Shown piece after piece: positions 36,082 to 45,145 of a DNA stretch of 64,000 bases. The first letter of the stretch is position 1, and each line of letters starts with the position of its first letter. Under the pieces are notes generated by a model. It did not search any database. It was not told where the DNA came from and was given only the letters and a program-made list of their open reading frames with translations. This DNA is from Flavobacterium psychraerolatum (GTDB lineage Bacteria; Bacteroidota; Bacteroidia; Flavobacteriales; Flavobacteriaceae), in the NCBI RefSeq assembly GCF_025960985.1, contig NZ_JAOQMX010000007.1, forward strand, positions 1 to 64,000. The letters are read 5' to 3'. Made by a program: the position numbers and the translations under genes.

Positions 36082-38172
36082 TTATGCTTTCGCTAAATCT
36101 GCTGCTCTGTAAGCTTCTAATTTTCCGAAAAACGAAATTGCCTCTTGAATGTATTCTTTAGCAAATGCTTCAGTTGGCTCATTTTTATTGATTCGGTACA
36201 CTAACTCACTAAAAGTAGTTCCCAATTCGATTTTATTTTCGGCTACAAAAACAGTATCAAAAGCTTCAATGATTCCGGCATGTGTATTTGTTTTTTGCTT
36301 TTCAGCTAATAATAAAGCTTTCGCTCCATTTGCAAATCCAGCATACGCTAAGTAAATAGCATCTGACCATTTTTTCTCTTCGAAAAGTTCCTGAGCTGCT
36401 GTAATTTTATCTTTAGCTTCGAATAATAAAGTCTGTACCAAGTCAATTACAACACCAGCACATTCTCCTACTCCAACTGCTTTTACGTAGTTGTCTGCAT
36501 TACCCCAATCCACGAAATCTGCTTCGGTAAGGTTGGTAACATCAGCCAATGGTTTCAAGAATTCGTAAAAATACTTTTCTCCTTGAGCATCATAATAATC
36601 CAAGAATTTAGTTCCGTTTGCGTTAGCTTCGAAATCATTTAAGATTAAACGCAACGCTTCTGGTCCTCTACGGCTTGGGATTTTGATTACTTTATCAGAA
36701 AAACGACCACTACCGTTTCCTAAAATTCCACCACCTAATAATACTTGTAATGCTGGAGCAACCAATTTACCTGCGTTGATTGACATTCCTTGGAAACCAA
36801 TCTCCGACATATTATGTTGTCCACAAGCATTCATACAACCACTAATTTTGATTGTCAATTCTTTATTGCTAGCAAACTGTGGGTATTCTGCTTTTAAAAC
36901 TCTTTCTAATTCGTCTGCGATTCCTGTACTAGATGCTATCCCTAAGTTACAAGTATCTGTACCAGGACAAGCCGTGATGTCTCCGATAGTATCGTATCCT
37001 AAAGCAACCATGTCTAATTTGGCCAACTCTTGGTAGAAGAAAGGTAAATTTTCTTCTTTTATATTACGAATCACAATGTTTTGACGTAATGAAAAACGCA
37101 ATTCATTTGCTCCGTAATTTTTAATCAAATCAGCTAATAATCTTGCTTTGTCAGTATAAAAATCTCCTAACAGCACTTTTACACCAATCGCAACATATCC
37201 TGATTGTTTTTGAGCAATTACATTGGATGCTTTCCAAGCTTCATACCCTGCTGCATCATCAATAGTTACCGCTGGCACTTCTAATAAAGGCTCTGCAATA
37301 GCACCTTCAAATGCAGTCGTGTCTATTTCATAAGAATGAAAAGGCAATGCTTTTTTCTCTTCGTCAACTAAACGTAAAAATTCATCACGACCTAAATCTT
37401 TGATTAAGAATTTCAAACGTGCTTTTAGACGTTTTGCTCTTTCACCATAACGGTCAAAAACTCTAATAACTCCTTCGGCAGTTGGGATAATTTGGTTTAC
37501 TGGAACAAATTCAGATAGCAATTCAGCATGTGCTGGTTGCGATCCTAATCCACCACCTAACATGATTTTGAATCCTTTTTGACCATCTACAATTTTAGGA
37601 ATGAATCCTAAATCATGTAAATAACTCAAAGCAGTATCTTTATCTGAAGATGAGAATGAAATTTTAAATTTACGTCCCATTTCTTGACAGATTGGGTTAC
37701 GCAAAAGGTATTGAAACAAAGCGTGCGCATAAGGGCTCACATCAAATGGCTCCTCTGCATCTACTCCTGCAAGCTCACTACCTGTGATGTTACGCACTGT
37801 GTTTCCACATGCTTCACGTAATGTGATATCGTCTTTGGCCAAATCTGCCCAAAGTTCTGGAGTTTTGTCCAAACTCACATAGTGAATTTGAATGTCCTGA
37901 CGCGTTGTGATGTGTAAACGTCCTGTAGAATATTTATCTGAAACCTCAGTGATTCTTCTTAACTGCTCGCTAGTCACTTTACCATAAGGCAATTTGATAC
38001 GAATCATTTGAACACCTTCTTGGCGTTGTCCATAAATTCCACGAGCCAAACGAAGTGAACGAAAACGTTCGTCATCGATTAAACCACCTTGAAAGGCATG
38101 TATCTTTTTTTCTAAATCGATAATCTCTTTTTGAACTATCGGATTTTCTATTTCTGTTCTAAAACTTTCCAT
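36082..38172 (-). CDS. Ferredoxin-type sulfite (nitrite/sulfite) reductase with C-terminal helical extension
   Basis: A siroheme [4Fe-4S] enzyme that reduces sulfite to sulfide. Residues 1 to about 550 hold two ferredoxin-like/siroheme repeats (VTSEQLRRITEVSDKYSTG, RLHITTRQDIQIHYV). The cluster ligands lie in TACPGTDTCN (C-x5-C) and SGCMNACGQH (C-x3-C), and there is an LGGGILGNGSGR loop. Residues about 560-696 form an all-helical extension (KITAAQELFEEKKWSDAIYLAY, AKALLLAEKQ) resembling a HEPN-type bundle, an addition not found in enterobacterial CysI. It sits between cysN and the siroheme gene, so the substrate is sulfite rather than nitrite. Confidence 0.9.
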   Translation of the reverse strand: MESFRTEIENPIVQKEIIDLEKKIHAFQGGLIDDERFRSLRLARGIYGQRQEGVQMIRIKLPYGKVTSEQLRRITEVSDKYSTGRLHITTRQDIQIHYVSLDKTPELWADLAKDDITLREACGNTVRNITGSELAGVDAEEPFDVSPYAHALFQYLLRNPICQEMGRKFKISFSSSDKDTALSYLHDLGFIPKIVDGQKGFKIMLGGGLGSQPAHAELLSEFVPVNQIIPTAEGVIRVFDRYGERAKRLKARLKFLIKDLGRDEFLRLVDEEKKALPFHSYEIDTTAFEGAIAEPLLEVPAVTIDDAAGYEAWKASNVIAQKQSGYVAIGVKVLLGDFYTDKARLLADLIKNYGANELRFSLRQNIVIRNIKEENLPFFYQELAKLDMVALGYDTIGDITACPGTDTCNLGIASSTGIADELERVLKAEYPQFASNKELTIKISGCMNACGQHNMSEIGFQGMSINAGKLVAPALQVLLGGGILGNGSGRFSDKVIKIPSRRGPEALRLILNDFEANANGTKFLDYYDAQGEKYFYEFLKPLADVTNLTEADFVDWGNADNYVKAVGVGECAGVVIDLVQTLLFEAKDKITAAQELFEEKKWSDAIYLAYAGFANGAKALLLAEKQKTNTHAGIIEAFDTVFVAENKIELGTTFSELVYRINKNEPTEAFAKEYIQEAISFFGKLEAYRAADLAKA

Positions 38173-38276
38173 TTTTTAAAAGGCTTTTGGCGGTTGGCTA
38201 TTGGCAATTGGCGCTTAGCTTCTGGCTATTTTTTTTATTATTTCCTGCTAAAGGCCAAAAGCCAATAGCTAAAAGC

Positions 38277-39521
38277 TTATTTAATAAACCCTACTCCTGC
38301 TGTTGTATTCGTAGAAGCATCAATTAAAATAAAAGCTCCGTTTGATTTATTATCGTTGTAAGCATCAAAATATAATGGTTTGCTTAATTTGATAGTAACT
38401 TCACCAATTTCGTTTATTGCTAATTGAGAAGCTTCTTTTGTTCCCGTGTAATCTGTTGCGATTACATTGTTTACACTATCAATTTTGGCTAAAACTCTAT
38501 TTGAGTTGTGTTGAATCAAATATTTTGTTCCAGCAACTAATTTCTTGCTATCCATCCAACAAACTGTTGTAGTGATGTCTTTTTCGATTCTTGGTAATTC
38601 ATTTGATTTTACAATCATATCACCTCTTGTTACATTAATGTCATTTTCTAGCTCAATTGTAACTGATGAACCCGCTTCAGCTTCGTCAAATTGTTGGTCG
38701 AAAAAGTGAATATTTGTCACTTTTGATTCTGTTAAAGAAGGAAGTACCGTTACTGCATCTCCTACCTTTATATTATTTCCGTACAATTTTCCAGCATATC
38801 CTCTAAAATCGTGGTATTGTTCCGTTTTTGGACGAATTACTGTTTGAACAGGGAAACGTGCTTTTCCGTTATCGTATACATCTTTCGATTCTAAACCTTC
38901 AAGATGCTCAAGAATAGTTTGTCCTTCGTACCATGGCATTTTACCTAGTGACTCAACAACATTGTCTCCTGTTAATGCACTCAACGGAATATAACTTACG
39001 TTTTGCTCTTTGTAAGCACTTTTTTCATTCAACGCTTGAAAGTCTGCTTTGATTTTGTTGTAAACTTCTTCAGAGTAGTCTACTAAATCCATTTTGTTTA
39101 CAGCAACAATAACATCTTTTACTCTCAATAAATTATTGATAAAAAAGTGACGGTACGTTTGCTCAATTACTCCTTTACGAGCATCAATCAAAATGATAGA
39201 TACTTGTGAAGTTGAAGCTCCTGTAACCATGTTACGAGTGTACTCTACGTGACCTGGAGTATCAGCGATGATATAACTTTTCTTAGCTGTAGAAAAATAA
39301 ATATGTGCTACGTCAATGGTAATTCCTTGTTCTCTCTCAGCTACTAATCCGTCAGTTGCTAGTGAGAAATCTAAATAATCGTATCCTTTTGCTTTACTAC
39401 TTTTTTCAATTGCTTCCAATTTATCTGTAGTCAGGGATTGTGTATCATACAATAATCTCCCGATTAAAGTACTTTTTCCGTCATCTACACTTCCTGCTGT
39501 TGCTATTTTTAAAACTTCCAT
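38277..39521 (-). CDS. cysN: Sulfate adenylyltransferase subunit 1 (GTPase)
   Basis: An EF-Tu-like GTPase that drives APS formation by CysD. It has 414 residues: G1 AGSVDDGKST (9-18), switch I ITIDVAHIYFST, G3 DTPGHVEYTRNM, G4 NKMD, then two beta-barrel domains. There is no C-terminal APS kinase (CysC) fusion; the protein stops at the normal CysN end. It follows cysD after 138 bp of TTTAAAGTTT-type repeat sequence. Confidence 0.95.
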   Translation of the reverse strand: MEVLKIATAGSVDDGKSTLIGRLLYDTQSLTTDKLEAIEKSSKAKGYDYLDFSLATDGLVAEREQGITIDVAHIYFSTAKKSYIIADTPGHVEYTRNMVTGASTSQVSIILIDARKGVIEQTYRHFFINNLLRVKDVIVAVNKMDLVDYSEEVYNKIKADFQALNEKSAYKEQNVSYIPLSALTGDNVVESLGKMPWYEGQTILEHLEGLESKDVYDNGKARFPVQTVIRPKTEQYHDFRGYAGKLYGNNIKVGDAVTVLPSLTESKVTNIHFFDQQFDEAEAGSSVTIELENDINVTRGDMIVKSNELPRIEKDITTTVCWMDSKKLVAGTKYLIQHNSNRVLAKIDSVNNVIATDYTGTKEASQLAINEIGEVTIKLSKPLYFDAYNDNKSNGAFILIDASTNTTAGVGFIK

Positions 39522-39659
39522 TTTATATTTTGTTTAAAGTTTAAAAGTTCAAGGTTTAAAGTTCTCCCAAACACCTATTATATAAACTTCTAAATCTACT
39601 ATTTTATTTACTTTCTAAATTTTACTTATAACTTATATCTAATAACTTATAACTGCTTT

Positions 39660-40559
39660 CTAAAAGTATCCTTGTTGTTTTCTTTTTTCCATGGCTGCCT
39701 CTGATCGCTTATCATCAATTCTAGCCCCTCTTTCTGAGATAGTAGAAGCTCTAATCTCTCCAACTACTTCTGAAATTGTAGCTGCATACGAATCAACTGC
39801 GGCTGTACAACTCATATCTCCAACAGTTCTAAAACGAACAATTCTTTCTTCAACAACCTCGTCTGCATCTTGAAAAACATAAGGAGAGTGTGACCAGATC
39901 ATTCCGTCTCTTAAAAATACTTTACGTTTGTGTGAAAAGTAAATAGATGGAATCTCGATTTGCTCTTGTTCGATATAACTCCAAACATCCAATTCTGTCC
40001 AGTTTGAAATAGGGAAAACACGAACGTTTTGACCGTTTTCGATTTTTCCATTTAATAAATCAAACAATTCTGGACGTTGGTTTTTCTCATCCCATTGACC
40101 AAAATCATCACGAACTGAGAAAATACGCTCTTTGGCTCTTGCTTTTTCTTCGTCACGACGAGCACCACCTATACAAGCATCGAATTTAAATTCGTCAATA
40201 GCATCTAATAATGTAGTTGTTTGCAAGCTGTTTCTACTAGAATATTTTCCAGTTTCTTCCACTACTTTCCCTTCGTCAATAGCGTCTTGTACATTACGAA
40301 CAATTAACTCCAATCCTAATTCTTTTACCAATCGATCTCTAAATTCGATTGTTTCAGGAAAGTTATGTCCAGTATCCACGTGCAACAATGGAAAAGGAAT
40401 TTTTGCAGGAAAAAAAGCTTTTTGAGCTAATCTTACTAATGTAATTGAATCTTTTCCACCTGAAAAAAGCAATACAGGTTTGTCAAATTGAGAAATAACT
40501 TCTCTAAAAATGTAAATCGCTTCGCTTTCTAAAGCATTTGTTTTTAATACTGAACTCAT
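39660..40559 (-). CDS. cysD: Sulfate adenylyltransferase subunit 2
   Basis: ATP sulfurylase catalytic subunit, which adenylylates sulfate to APS. It has 299 residues: the PP-loop LFSGGKDSITLV (SGGKD at 33-37), LLHVDTGHNFPETIEFRD, GGARRDEEKARAKERIFS and the C-terminal RGARIDDKRSEAAMEKRKQQGYF. It is second in the cysH-cysD-cysN operon. Confidence 0.96.
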   Translation of the reverse strand: MSSVLKTNALESEAIYIFREVISQFDKPVLLFSGGKDSITLVRLAQKAFFPAKIPFPLLHVDTGHNFPETIEFRDRLVKELGLELIVRNVQDAIDEGKVVEETGKYSSRNSLQTTTLLDAIDEFKFDACIGGARRDEEKARAKERIFSVRDDFGQWDEKNQRPELFDLLNGKIENGQNVRVFPISNWTELDVWSYIEQEQIEIPSIYFSHKRKVFLRDGMIWSHSPYVFQDADEVVEERIVRFRTVGDMSCTAAVDSYAATISEVVGEIRASTISERGARIDDKRSEAAMEKRKQQGYF

Positions 40560-40668
40560 TATTTTTTGTTTAAAAGTTTAAGGTTTAAAGTTTAAGGTTG
40601 TTACAACTTGAACTAAAATCTTTCAACTATTATTATATTTCTATTTTCTATTCTGTTTAACCTTGCTG

Positions 40669-41370
40669 CTATTTCGAATGCAATCCACATTCTTTTTGGC
40701 TTTGTTCCCAATACCATCTTCCTGCACGTATGTCTTCACCTTCTGCAATTGCTCTTGTACATGGTGCGCATCCTATGCTTACAAAACCTTTTTTGTGCAA
40801 ACTGTTTTGAGGAACATTATTAAGGTCAATATATTCTTGAACTTCTTGTAATGACCATCTCAACAATGGATTGAATTTTATGATTTTAAAATTATCATCA
40901 TATTCGAATAAATGCAAATCACTTCTATTATCCGATTGATCAGCGCGTAATCCCGTAATCCAAACATCGTTTCCTGCCAAAGCTTTTCTCAATGGTGCTA
41001 CTTTTCGAATAAAACAACATTCTTTTCTATTCTCTACCGATTCAAAAAAGCTGTTTGGACCTTTCTTTTCCAACAATTCTTCAACTGCTCTCGTCTCTGG
41101 GAAGCAAACTTTGATAGGCGTTTTATATTTCTTCAACGTTCTATGAAAAACATCGTACGTTTCTTGAAACAATCGACCTGTATCTAGCGTAAAAATACCG
41201 ACTGCCGCTCCACTTTTTTCAATCAAATCAGTGATTACTTGATCCTCTTGACCGAAAGAAGTCGAAAAAATAACCTTGTCTTTATATTCCGATGACAAAA
41301 ATACAAACGTTTCTTCAATACTGAAGTCTTTTGTTTTATCTAATAACGATTGAATTATCACTGCACTCAT
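40669..41370 (-). CDS. cysH: Assimilatory adenylyl-sulfate (APS) reductase
   Basis: It reduces activated sulfate to sulfite with thioredoxin. It has 233 residues: STSFGQEDQVITDL, TLDTGRLFQETY, and the C-terminal catalytic Cys in KECGLH (Cys228). The paired cysteines Cys118-Cys119 (ECCFIRK) and Cys201/Cys204 (GCAPCTR) form the [4Fe-4S] signature that separates APS-using from PAPS-using enzymes. The absence of an APS kinase gene nearby agrees with this. It is the first gene of the cys operon, with a promoter and an 18-bp putative operator upstream. Confidence 0.93.
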   Translation of the reverse strand: MSAVIIQSLLDKTKDFSIEETFVFLSSEYKDKVIFSTSFGQEDQVITDLIEKSGAAVGIFTLDTGRLFQETYDVFHRTLKKYKTPIKVCFPETRAVEELLEKKGPNSFFESVENRKECCFIRKVAPLRKALAGNDVWITGLRADQSDNRSDLHLFEYDDNFKIIKFNPLLRWSLQEVQEYIDLNNVPQNSLHKKGFVSIGCAPCTRAIAEGEDIRAGRWYWEQSQKECGLHSK

Positions 41371-41403
41371 CTAATTTGTTTTATTTTAAGTATAAAATCT
41401 ATT

Positions 41404-41421
41404 ACCCTATCGGATTAGTAG
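41404..41421 (-). promoter_or_regulatory. Putative operator of cysH
   Basis: On the minus strand CTACTAATCCGATAGGGT, just downstream of the expected transcription start. It matches CTACTAAACCGATAGGAT before the TauE-type gene at 16 of 18 positions. A repressor bound here could block the cys operon. Confidence 0.6.
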
Positions 41422-41430
41422 ATTACTATG

Positions 41431-41460
41431 CAAAAGTACTACTTATTTCTGTATTACAAA
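41431..41460 (-). promoter_or_regulatory. Promoter of the cysH operon
   Basis: TTTG (41460-41457), an 18-base spacer and TACTTTTG (41438-41431), with the TSS near 41424. The gene-free stretch 41461-41755 between this and the next operator is AT-rich and shows nothing else. Confidence 0.7.
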
Positions 41461-41755
41461 ATAAAAAGCTGCTTTTTTACAATTCTATAACATATCCTCT
41501 ATTCCTTCATTCGATAACTAGTAAAATCGATCACAACTGAAAACCAGCTACCCGTATTTAAAAAAGAGTAACCTCGCTAAAGCACAAGACCGAAATACCG
41601 ATTTAATAATTAATTTGATTGGCTATCACTACACTTTCACGCTTAAAACAAAGCCTTTGTATATCTAAAATAAATTTTTAACTAAAAAAATTACAATTAA
41701 AAAGCCCTAAAAATCAATAAGATAAAGACAACACATAAATTTATTATTTTAAACT

Positions 41756-41797
41756 CTACTAAACCGATAGGATTAAATATAAATAGTCCTATCTTTG
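41756..41797 (+). promoter_or_regulatory. Operator and promoter of the TauE-type gene
   Basis: CTACTAAACCGATAGGAT (41756-41773) is the second copy of the cysH motif. It covers the place of the -33 region, and TATCTTTG (41790-41797) is an exact -7 element 16 bases before the ATG. Confidence 0.65.
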
Positions 41798-41813
41798 CCA
41801 AAAAATTAGAATC

Positions 41814-42596
41814 ATGGATTTTCAAATAGGGTTTATTATAGCTGGTTTAATAGTTGGATTTGTCGTAGGACTAACGGGTGTTGGTGGAGGTTCATTAATG
41901 ACACCTATTCTATTATGGTTTGGGATTCCACCAACAACGGCTGTTGGAACCGATTTACTATATGCCGCTTTCACCAAAATGGGTGGCATATTCATCCATC
42001 ATAAGAAAAATAATATCAACTGGAAAATTACGGGTTACTTATCAATGGGAAGTGTACCTGCTGCATTACTTACTCTATGGATTTTACACAGTATTAAAAC
42101 AGACATATCTCATATCAATTCGGTAATTAAATATAGTTTGGGATGGGCATTACTCTTTACTTCTGTAGCAGTAGTTTTCAAAAATAAAATCATGAAATTT
42201 TCTCAAAAACATTCCGGAGATAAATTCCATAAAGAAAGTACTACTCAGAATATGCTAACCATCGCAATTGGAGTTTTATTGGGTGCCACAGTTACTTTAA
42301 CTTCTATTGGTGCAGGAGCTTTAGGAACGGTAACTTTATTTTTTCTTTACCCATTATTACCAACACCAAAACTGGTAGGAACTGAGATTGCACATGCTGT
42401 CCCTTTAACACTTGTAGCGGGTCTAGGACACGCATCAATGGGTAATTTAGATCTAGGTTTACTGGGACAATTATTAATTGGATCTCTTCCTGGTATTTTT
42501 TTAGGAAGCATGTTAAGTGGTAAAGTACCCGACTTAATTTTAAGAAATGCTATTGCAGTGATGTTGTTTTTTGTGGGATATAAATTGATATTTTAA
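41814..42596 (+). CDS. TauE/SafE-family (TSUP) membrane transporter
   Basis: A 260-residue permease with about seven to eight membrane segments. The family signature GFVVGLTGVGGGSLMTPILLWFGI lies near the N terminus and a repeat of it, ATVTLTSIGAGALGTVTL, in the second half, with GTDLLYAAFTKMGG and GTEIAHAVPLTLVAG. Members move sulfite, sulfonates or sulfate. It shares an operator with the divergent cys operon, so uptake of sulfate, or relief of sulfite build-up, under the same regulator is the likely role. The direction of transport cannot be read from the sequence. Confidence 0.88.
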   Translation: MDFQIGFIIAGLIVGFVVGLTGVGGGSLMTPILLWFGIPPTTAVGTDLLYAAFTKMGGIFIHHKKNNINWKITGYLSMGSVPAALLTLWILHSIKTDISHINSVIKYSLGWALLFTSVAVVFKNKIMKFSQKHSGDKFHKESTTQNMLTIAIGVLLGATVTLTSIGAGALGTVTLFFLYPLLPTPKLVGTEIAHAVPLTLVAGLGHASMGNLDLGLLGQLLIGSLPGIFLGSMLSGKVPDLILRNAIAVMLFFVGYKLIF

Positions 42597-42689
42597 AATA
42601 AAAGAATATAAATAAGTCCTTAAAGCAATAAATGGTAATTATATAACACCATAAGCAAAATGATATAAAAGCAATTTTTACTACTAGAC

Positions 42690-42697
42690 TATATTTG
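42690..42697 (+). promoter_or_regulatory. -7 element TATATTTG
   Basis: An exact TAnnTTTG match 23 bases before the ATG of the porin-like gene. Confidence 0.6.
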
Positions 42698-42719
42698 TAA
42701 AAACATAAAAAAATAGACT

Positions 42720-43208
42720 ATGAACAAAATTATTTTATCTGCTATTGTAGCATTGGGATTTGCTTTAAGTGCACAAGCACAAGATATTTCAAAAAATGCT
42801 TTAGGAATACGATTTGGTGATAATGATGGTTTGGGAGGAGAGCTTTCTTACCAAAGAGCATTAGGATCAAATAATAGATTAGAAATGGACCTAGGGTTTA
42901 GAAACAGCAATGATGTTGATGCTTTTAAACTTACTGGAATATACCAATGGGTATGGAACATTGATGGCGGATTCAATTGGTATGCAGGTGTAGGTGCAGG
43001 TGTAGGATCGTACTCGAATAAAAACAAGCAGTTTAAAGATAACGGTACATTTGTTTATGCAGCTGGAGATATCGGAATCGAATATGGTTTTAGAGAAGTG
43101 CCAATCCAGTTATCCTTGGATTTCAGACCTGAGTTTGGTGGAAACGGATACTATTCTAACAATTATGGATCTGACGTTGCATTAGCTATTCGATACAGAT
43201 TTAATTAA
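42720..43208 (+). CDS. Small outer-membrane beta-barrel protein
   Basis: A 162-residue exported protein: signal peptide MNKIILSAIVALGFALSAQAQ, then alternating amphipathic strands (LGIRFGDNDGLGGELSYQRAL, RLEMDLGFRNS, FNWYAGVGAGVGSY) and a final strand DVALAIRYRFN. The C-terminal Phe-x-Asn ending and tyrosine/glycine content fit an eight-stranded OmpA/OmpW-like barrel. No specific family is recognised. It is transcribed alone from 42690-42697 and closed by a strong terminator. Confidence 0.8.
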   Translation: MNKIILSAIVALGFALSAQAQDISKNALGIRFGDNDGLGGELSYQRALGSNNRLEMDLGFRNSNDVDAFKLTGIYQWVWNIDGGFNWYAGVGAGVGSYSNKNKQFKDNGTFVYAAGDIGIEYGFREVPIQLSLDFRPEFGGNGYYSNNYGSDVALAIRYRFN

Positions 43209-43225
43209 TACAGCACTTTATATAT

Positions 43226-43263
43226 AAAAAGCCAAAAGGATTAATTGATTCTTTTGGCTTTTT
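43226..43263. terminator. Bidirectional terminator between barrel gene and Rrf2 gene
   Basis: Perfect 13-bp arms AAAAAGCCAAAAG/CTTTTGGCTTTTT around a 12-base loop, between convergent genes. Confidence 0.9.
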
Positions 43264-43268
43264 CTGTT

Positions 43269-43679
43269 TTAAAAAGCTATATCTGCCAAGGAATTGTTTT
43301 CTAATATTTTCAAGGTATTATCTCGAACCTCAGCCATTAACTTACGTACCGCACAACTTCCTTCATCGGTACAATCGTCGCATTTTTCATAAAAATTATG
43401 ACTAGCACATGGCAATAGAGCAATTGGCCCTTCGAGAATTCGATAGACTTTTGCCATATTTATTTCTTTTGGCTCTTTAATTAAATAATAGCCACCACCT
43501 TTACCTTTCTTGGCTCCCAGAAAACCTGAATGTCGTAAAAGTAACAAGATACTTTCTAAAAATTTAGTCGAAATATTTTCACTCTTCGCGATATCCGCAA
43601 TAGCAACAGGCGTTTGGTTTTCTTGGCGAGCCAAAAAAGTCAATGCTTTGATTCCGTATTTTGTTTTTTTTGAAAGCAT
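43269..43679 (-). CDS. Rrf2-family transcriptional regulator
   Basis: A 136-residue winged-helix repressor: MLSKKTKYGIKALTFLARQ, recognition region ISTKFLESILLLLRHSGFLGAKKGKGGGYYL. The C-terminal cysteines are CASHNFYEKCDDCTDEGSC (C-x9-C-x2-C-x5-C), which could ligate an Fe-S cluster or sense thiols. Rrf2 proteins such as CymR and IscR control cysteine and Fe-S metabolism. Lying between the cys operon and metZ, it is the best local candidate for binding the shared cysH/TauE operator, but this is inference. Confidence 0.9.
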   Translation of the reverse strand: MLSKKTKYGIKALTFLARQENQTPVAIADIAKSENISTKFLESILLLLRHSGFLGAKKGKGGGYYLIKEPKEINMAKVYRILEGPIALLPCASHNFYEKCDDCTDEGSCAVRKLMAEVRDNTLKILENNSLADIAF

Positions 43680-43751
43680 TTTTATTAAGGATTTTTTTGA
43701 TTTACGAGTTAGGATTTAATAAATACAGACAATCCAAGTTCCTACTTATAA

Positions 43752-43759
43752 CAAAAATA
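43752..43759 (-). promoter_or_regulatory. -7 element TATTTTTG of the Rrf2 gene
   Basis: A TAnnTTTG match about 73 bases before the Rrf2 ATG on the minus strand. No clear -33 was found. Confidence 0.45.
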
Positions 43760-43781
43760 TGTTATTTGAACTTATAAACAT

Positions 43782-43827
43782 AAAAAAACGATTTTTGATA
43801 TACAGAAATCTGCAATCAAAAATCGTT
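43782..43827 (-). terminator. metZ terminator
   Basis: Perfect 13-bp arms AACGATTTTTGAT/ATCAAAAATCGTT; on the minus strand they are followed by a U-run. It lies 20 bases after the metZ stop. Confidence 0.8.
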
Positions 43828-43846
43828 AATCTACAATCTTAAATAT

Positions 43847-45019
43847 TTATGACAATGCTTGTTCCAAATCTGCAATGACATCCGCTACGGTTTCTAAACC
43901 TACAGAAACACGTACCAAACCATCTGTAATACTCACTTTCAAACGTTCTTCAACCGATAATTTACTATGTGTTGTAGAAGCTGGATGCGTTACAATAGTT
44001 CTTGTATCTCCTAAATTGGGAGAAAGAGAACATAATTTTATTTTATTCAAAAATGCTCTTCCTGCTTCTAATCCTCCTTTAATTTCGAAAGCAACAATAT
44101 TACCACCTGCTTTCATTTGCTTTTGAGCAATTGCATATTGTGGATGCGATTTCAGGAAAGGATATTTTACCTTATTTACATTCGGTTGCTTTTCTAAAAA
44201 TTCAGCTACTTTTAAAGCGTTTTCACAATGCCTGTCCAAACGGACCGCCAAAGTTTCTAAACTTTTTGACAAAACCCAAGCATTAAATGGCGACAATGAA
44301 GGTCCGGTAAGACGGGAGAACAAATAGATTTTCTGAATCAAATCAGATCTTCCTACTGTCACTCCTCCTAAAACTCTTCCTTGTCCATCCATTAATTTAG
44401 TAGCTGAATGTACCACCAAATGTGCTCCCCATTTGATAGGTTGCTGTAAATAAGGTGTCGCAAAACAGTTGTCAATTATTAAAATTAAGTTATGCTTTTT
44501 GGCAATTGCACCTAGTAATTCCAAATCGATAATATCTACCGCTGGATTGGTTGGCGACTCTGCAAAAAGTATCTTAGTATTGGGTTTTATACAACTTTCA
44601 ATAGTTTCTGGCTTGTCAATATCAAAATAAGTAGTCTCAATTCCCCATTTCGGAAAATAGTTAACAAACAAGGAGTGCGTCGCTCCAAAAACACTACCTG
44701 CCGAAACAATGTGATCCCCTGATTGTAAAAATGCAGCCAAAGTAGAATACACAGCAGCCATACCCGAAGCGAAAGCAAAACCAGTTTCGGCTCCTTCCAT
44801 CTTGCACACTTTCTCTACGAACTCATTATTATTAGGATTGCTGTAACGACTGTAAATATTTCTATCTTTTTCGTCTGCAAAAGAGGCACGCATGTCTTCG
44901 GCATCTTCAAATACAAAACTAGAGGTTAAATACAAAGGCACTGAATGCTCTAAATATTGTGTTCTTTCTAATTGGGTACGTATGGCTTCTGTCTCAAAAC
45001 CAAATTCTTGTTCGTTCAT
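43847..45019 (-). CDS. metZ: O-succinyl/O-acetylhomoserine sulfhydrylase-type trans-sulfuration enzyme
   Basis: A PLP enzyme of the Cys/Met-metabolism family, 390 residues. The PLP lysine lies in VVHSATKLMDGQGRVLGG; RYSNPNNNEFVEKVCKMEGAETGFAFASGMAA and NLGDTRTIVTHPASTTHSKL are also family blocks. The length and the SATKxxDGQG motif favour MetZ (direct sulfhydrylation of activated homoserine to homocysteine) over cystathionine lyases. A second enzyme of the family (metY) lies at 50310, so the division of labour between them is unclear. Confidence 0.86.
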   Translation of the reverse strand: MNEQEFGFETEAIRTQLERTQYLEHSVPLYLTSSFVFEDAEDMRASFADEKDRNIYSRYSNPNNNEFVEKVCKMEGAETGFAFASGMAAVYSTLAAFLQSGDHIVSAGSVFGATHSLFVNYFPKWGIETTYFDIDKPETIESCIKPNTKILFAESPTNPAVDIIDLELLGAIAKKHNLILIIDNCFATPYLQQPIKWGAHLVVHSATKLMDGQGRVLGGVTVGRSDLIQKIYLFSRLTGPSLSPFNAWVLSKSLETLAVRLDRHCENALKVAEFLEKQPNVNKVKYPFLKSHPQYAIAQKQMKAGGNIVAFEIKGGLEAGRAFLNKIKLCSLSPNLGDTRTIVTHPASTTHSKLSVEERLKVSITDGLVRVSVGLETVADVIADLEQALS

Positions 45020-45145
45020 TTTTTTTAAGCTTTTGGCTATTAGCTTTTAGCACTTGACTAAATACTAACGGCTAGTTAAGAATTTATTTTACTATAAACC
45101 ACAGCATAAATCTCTTGTATAATCTTATCGTTTTATTCAAAAATA

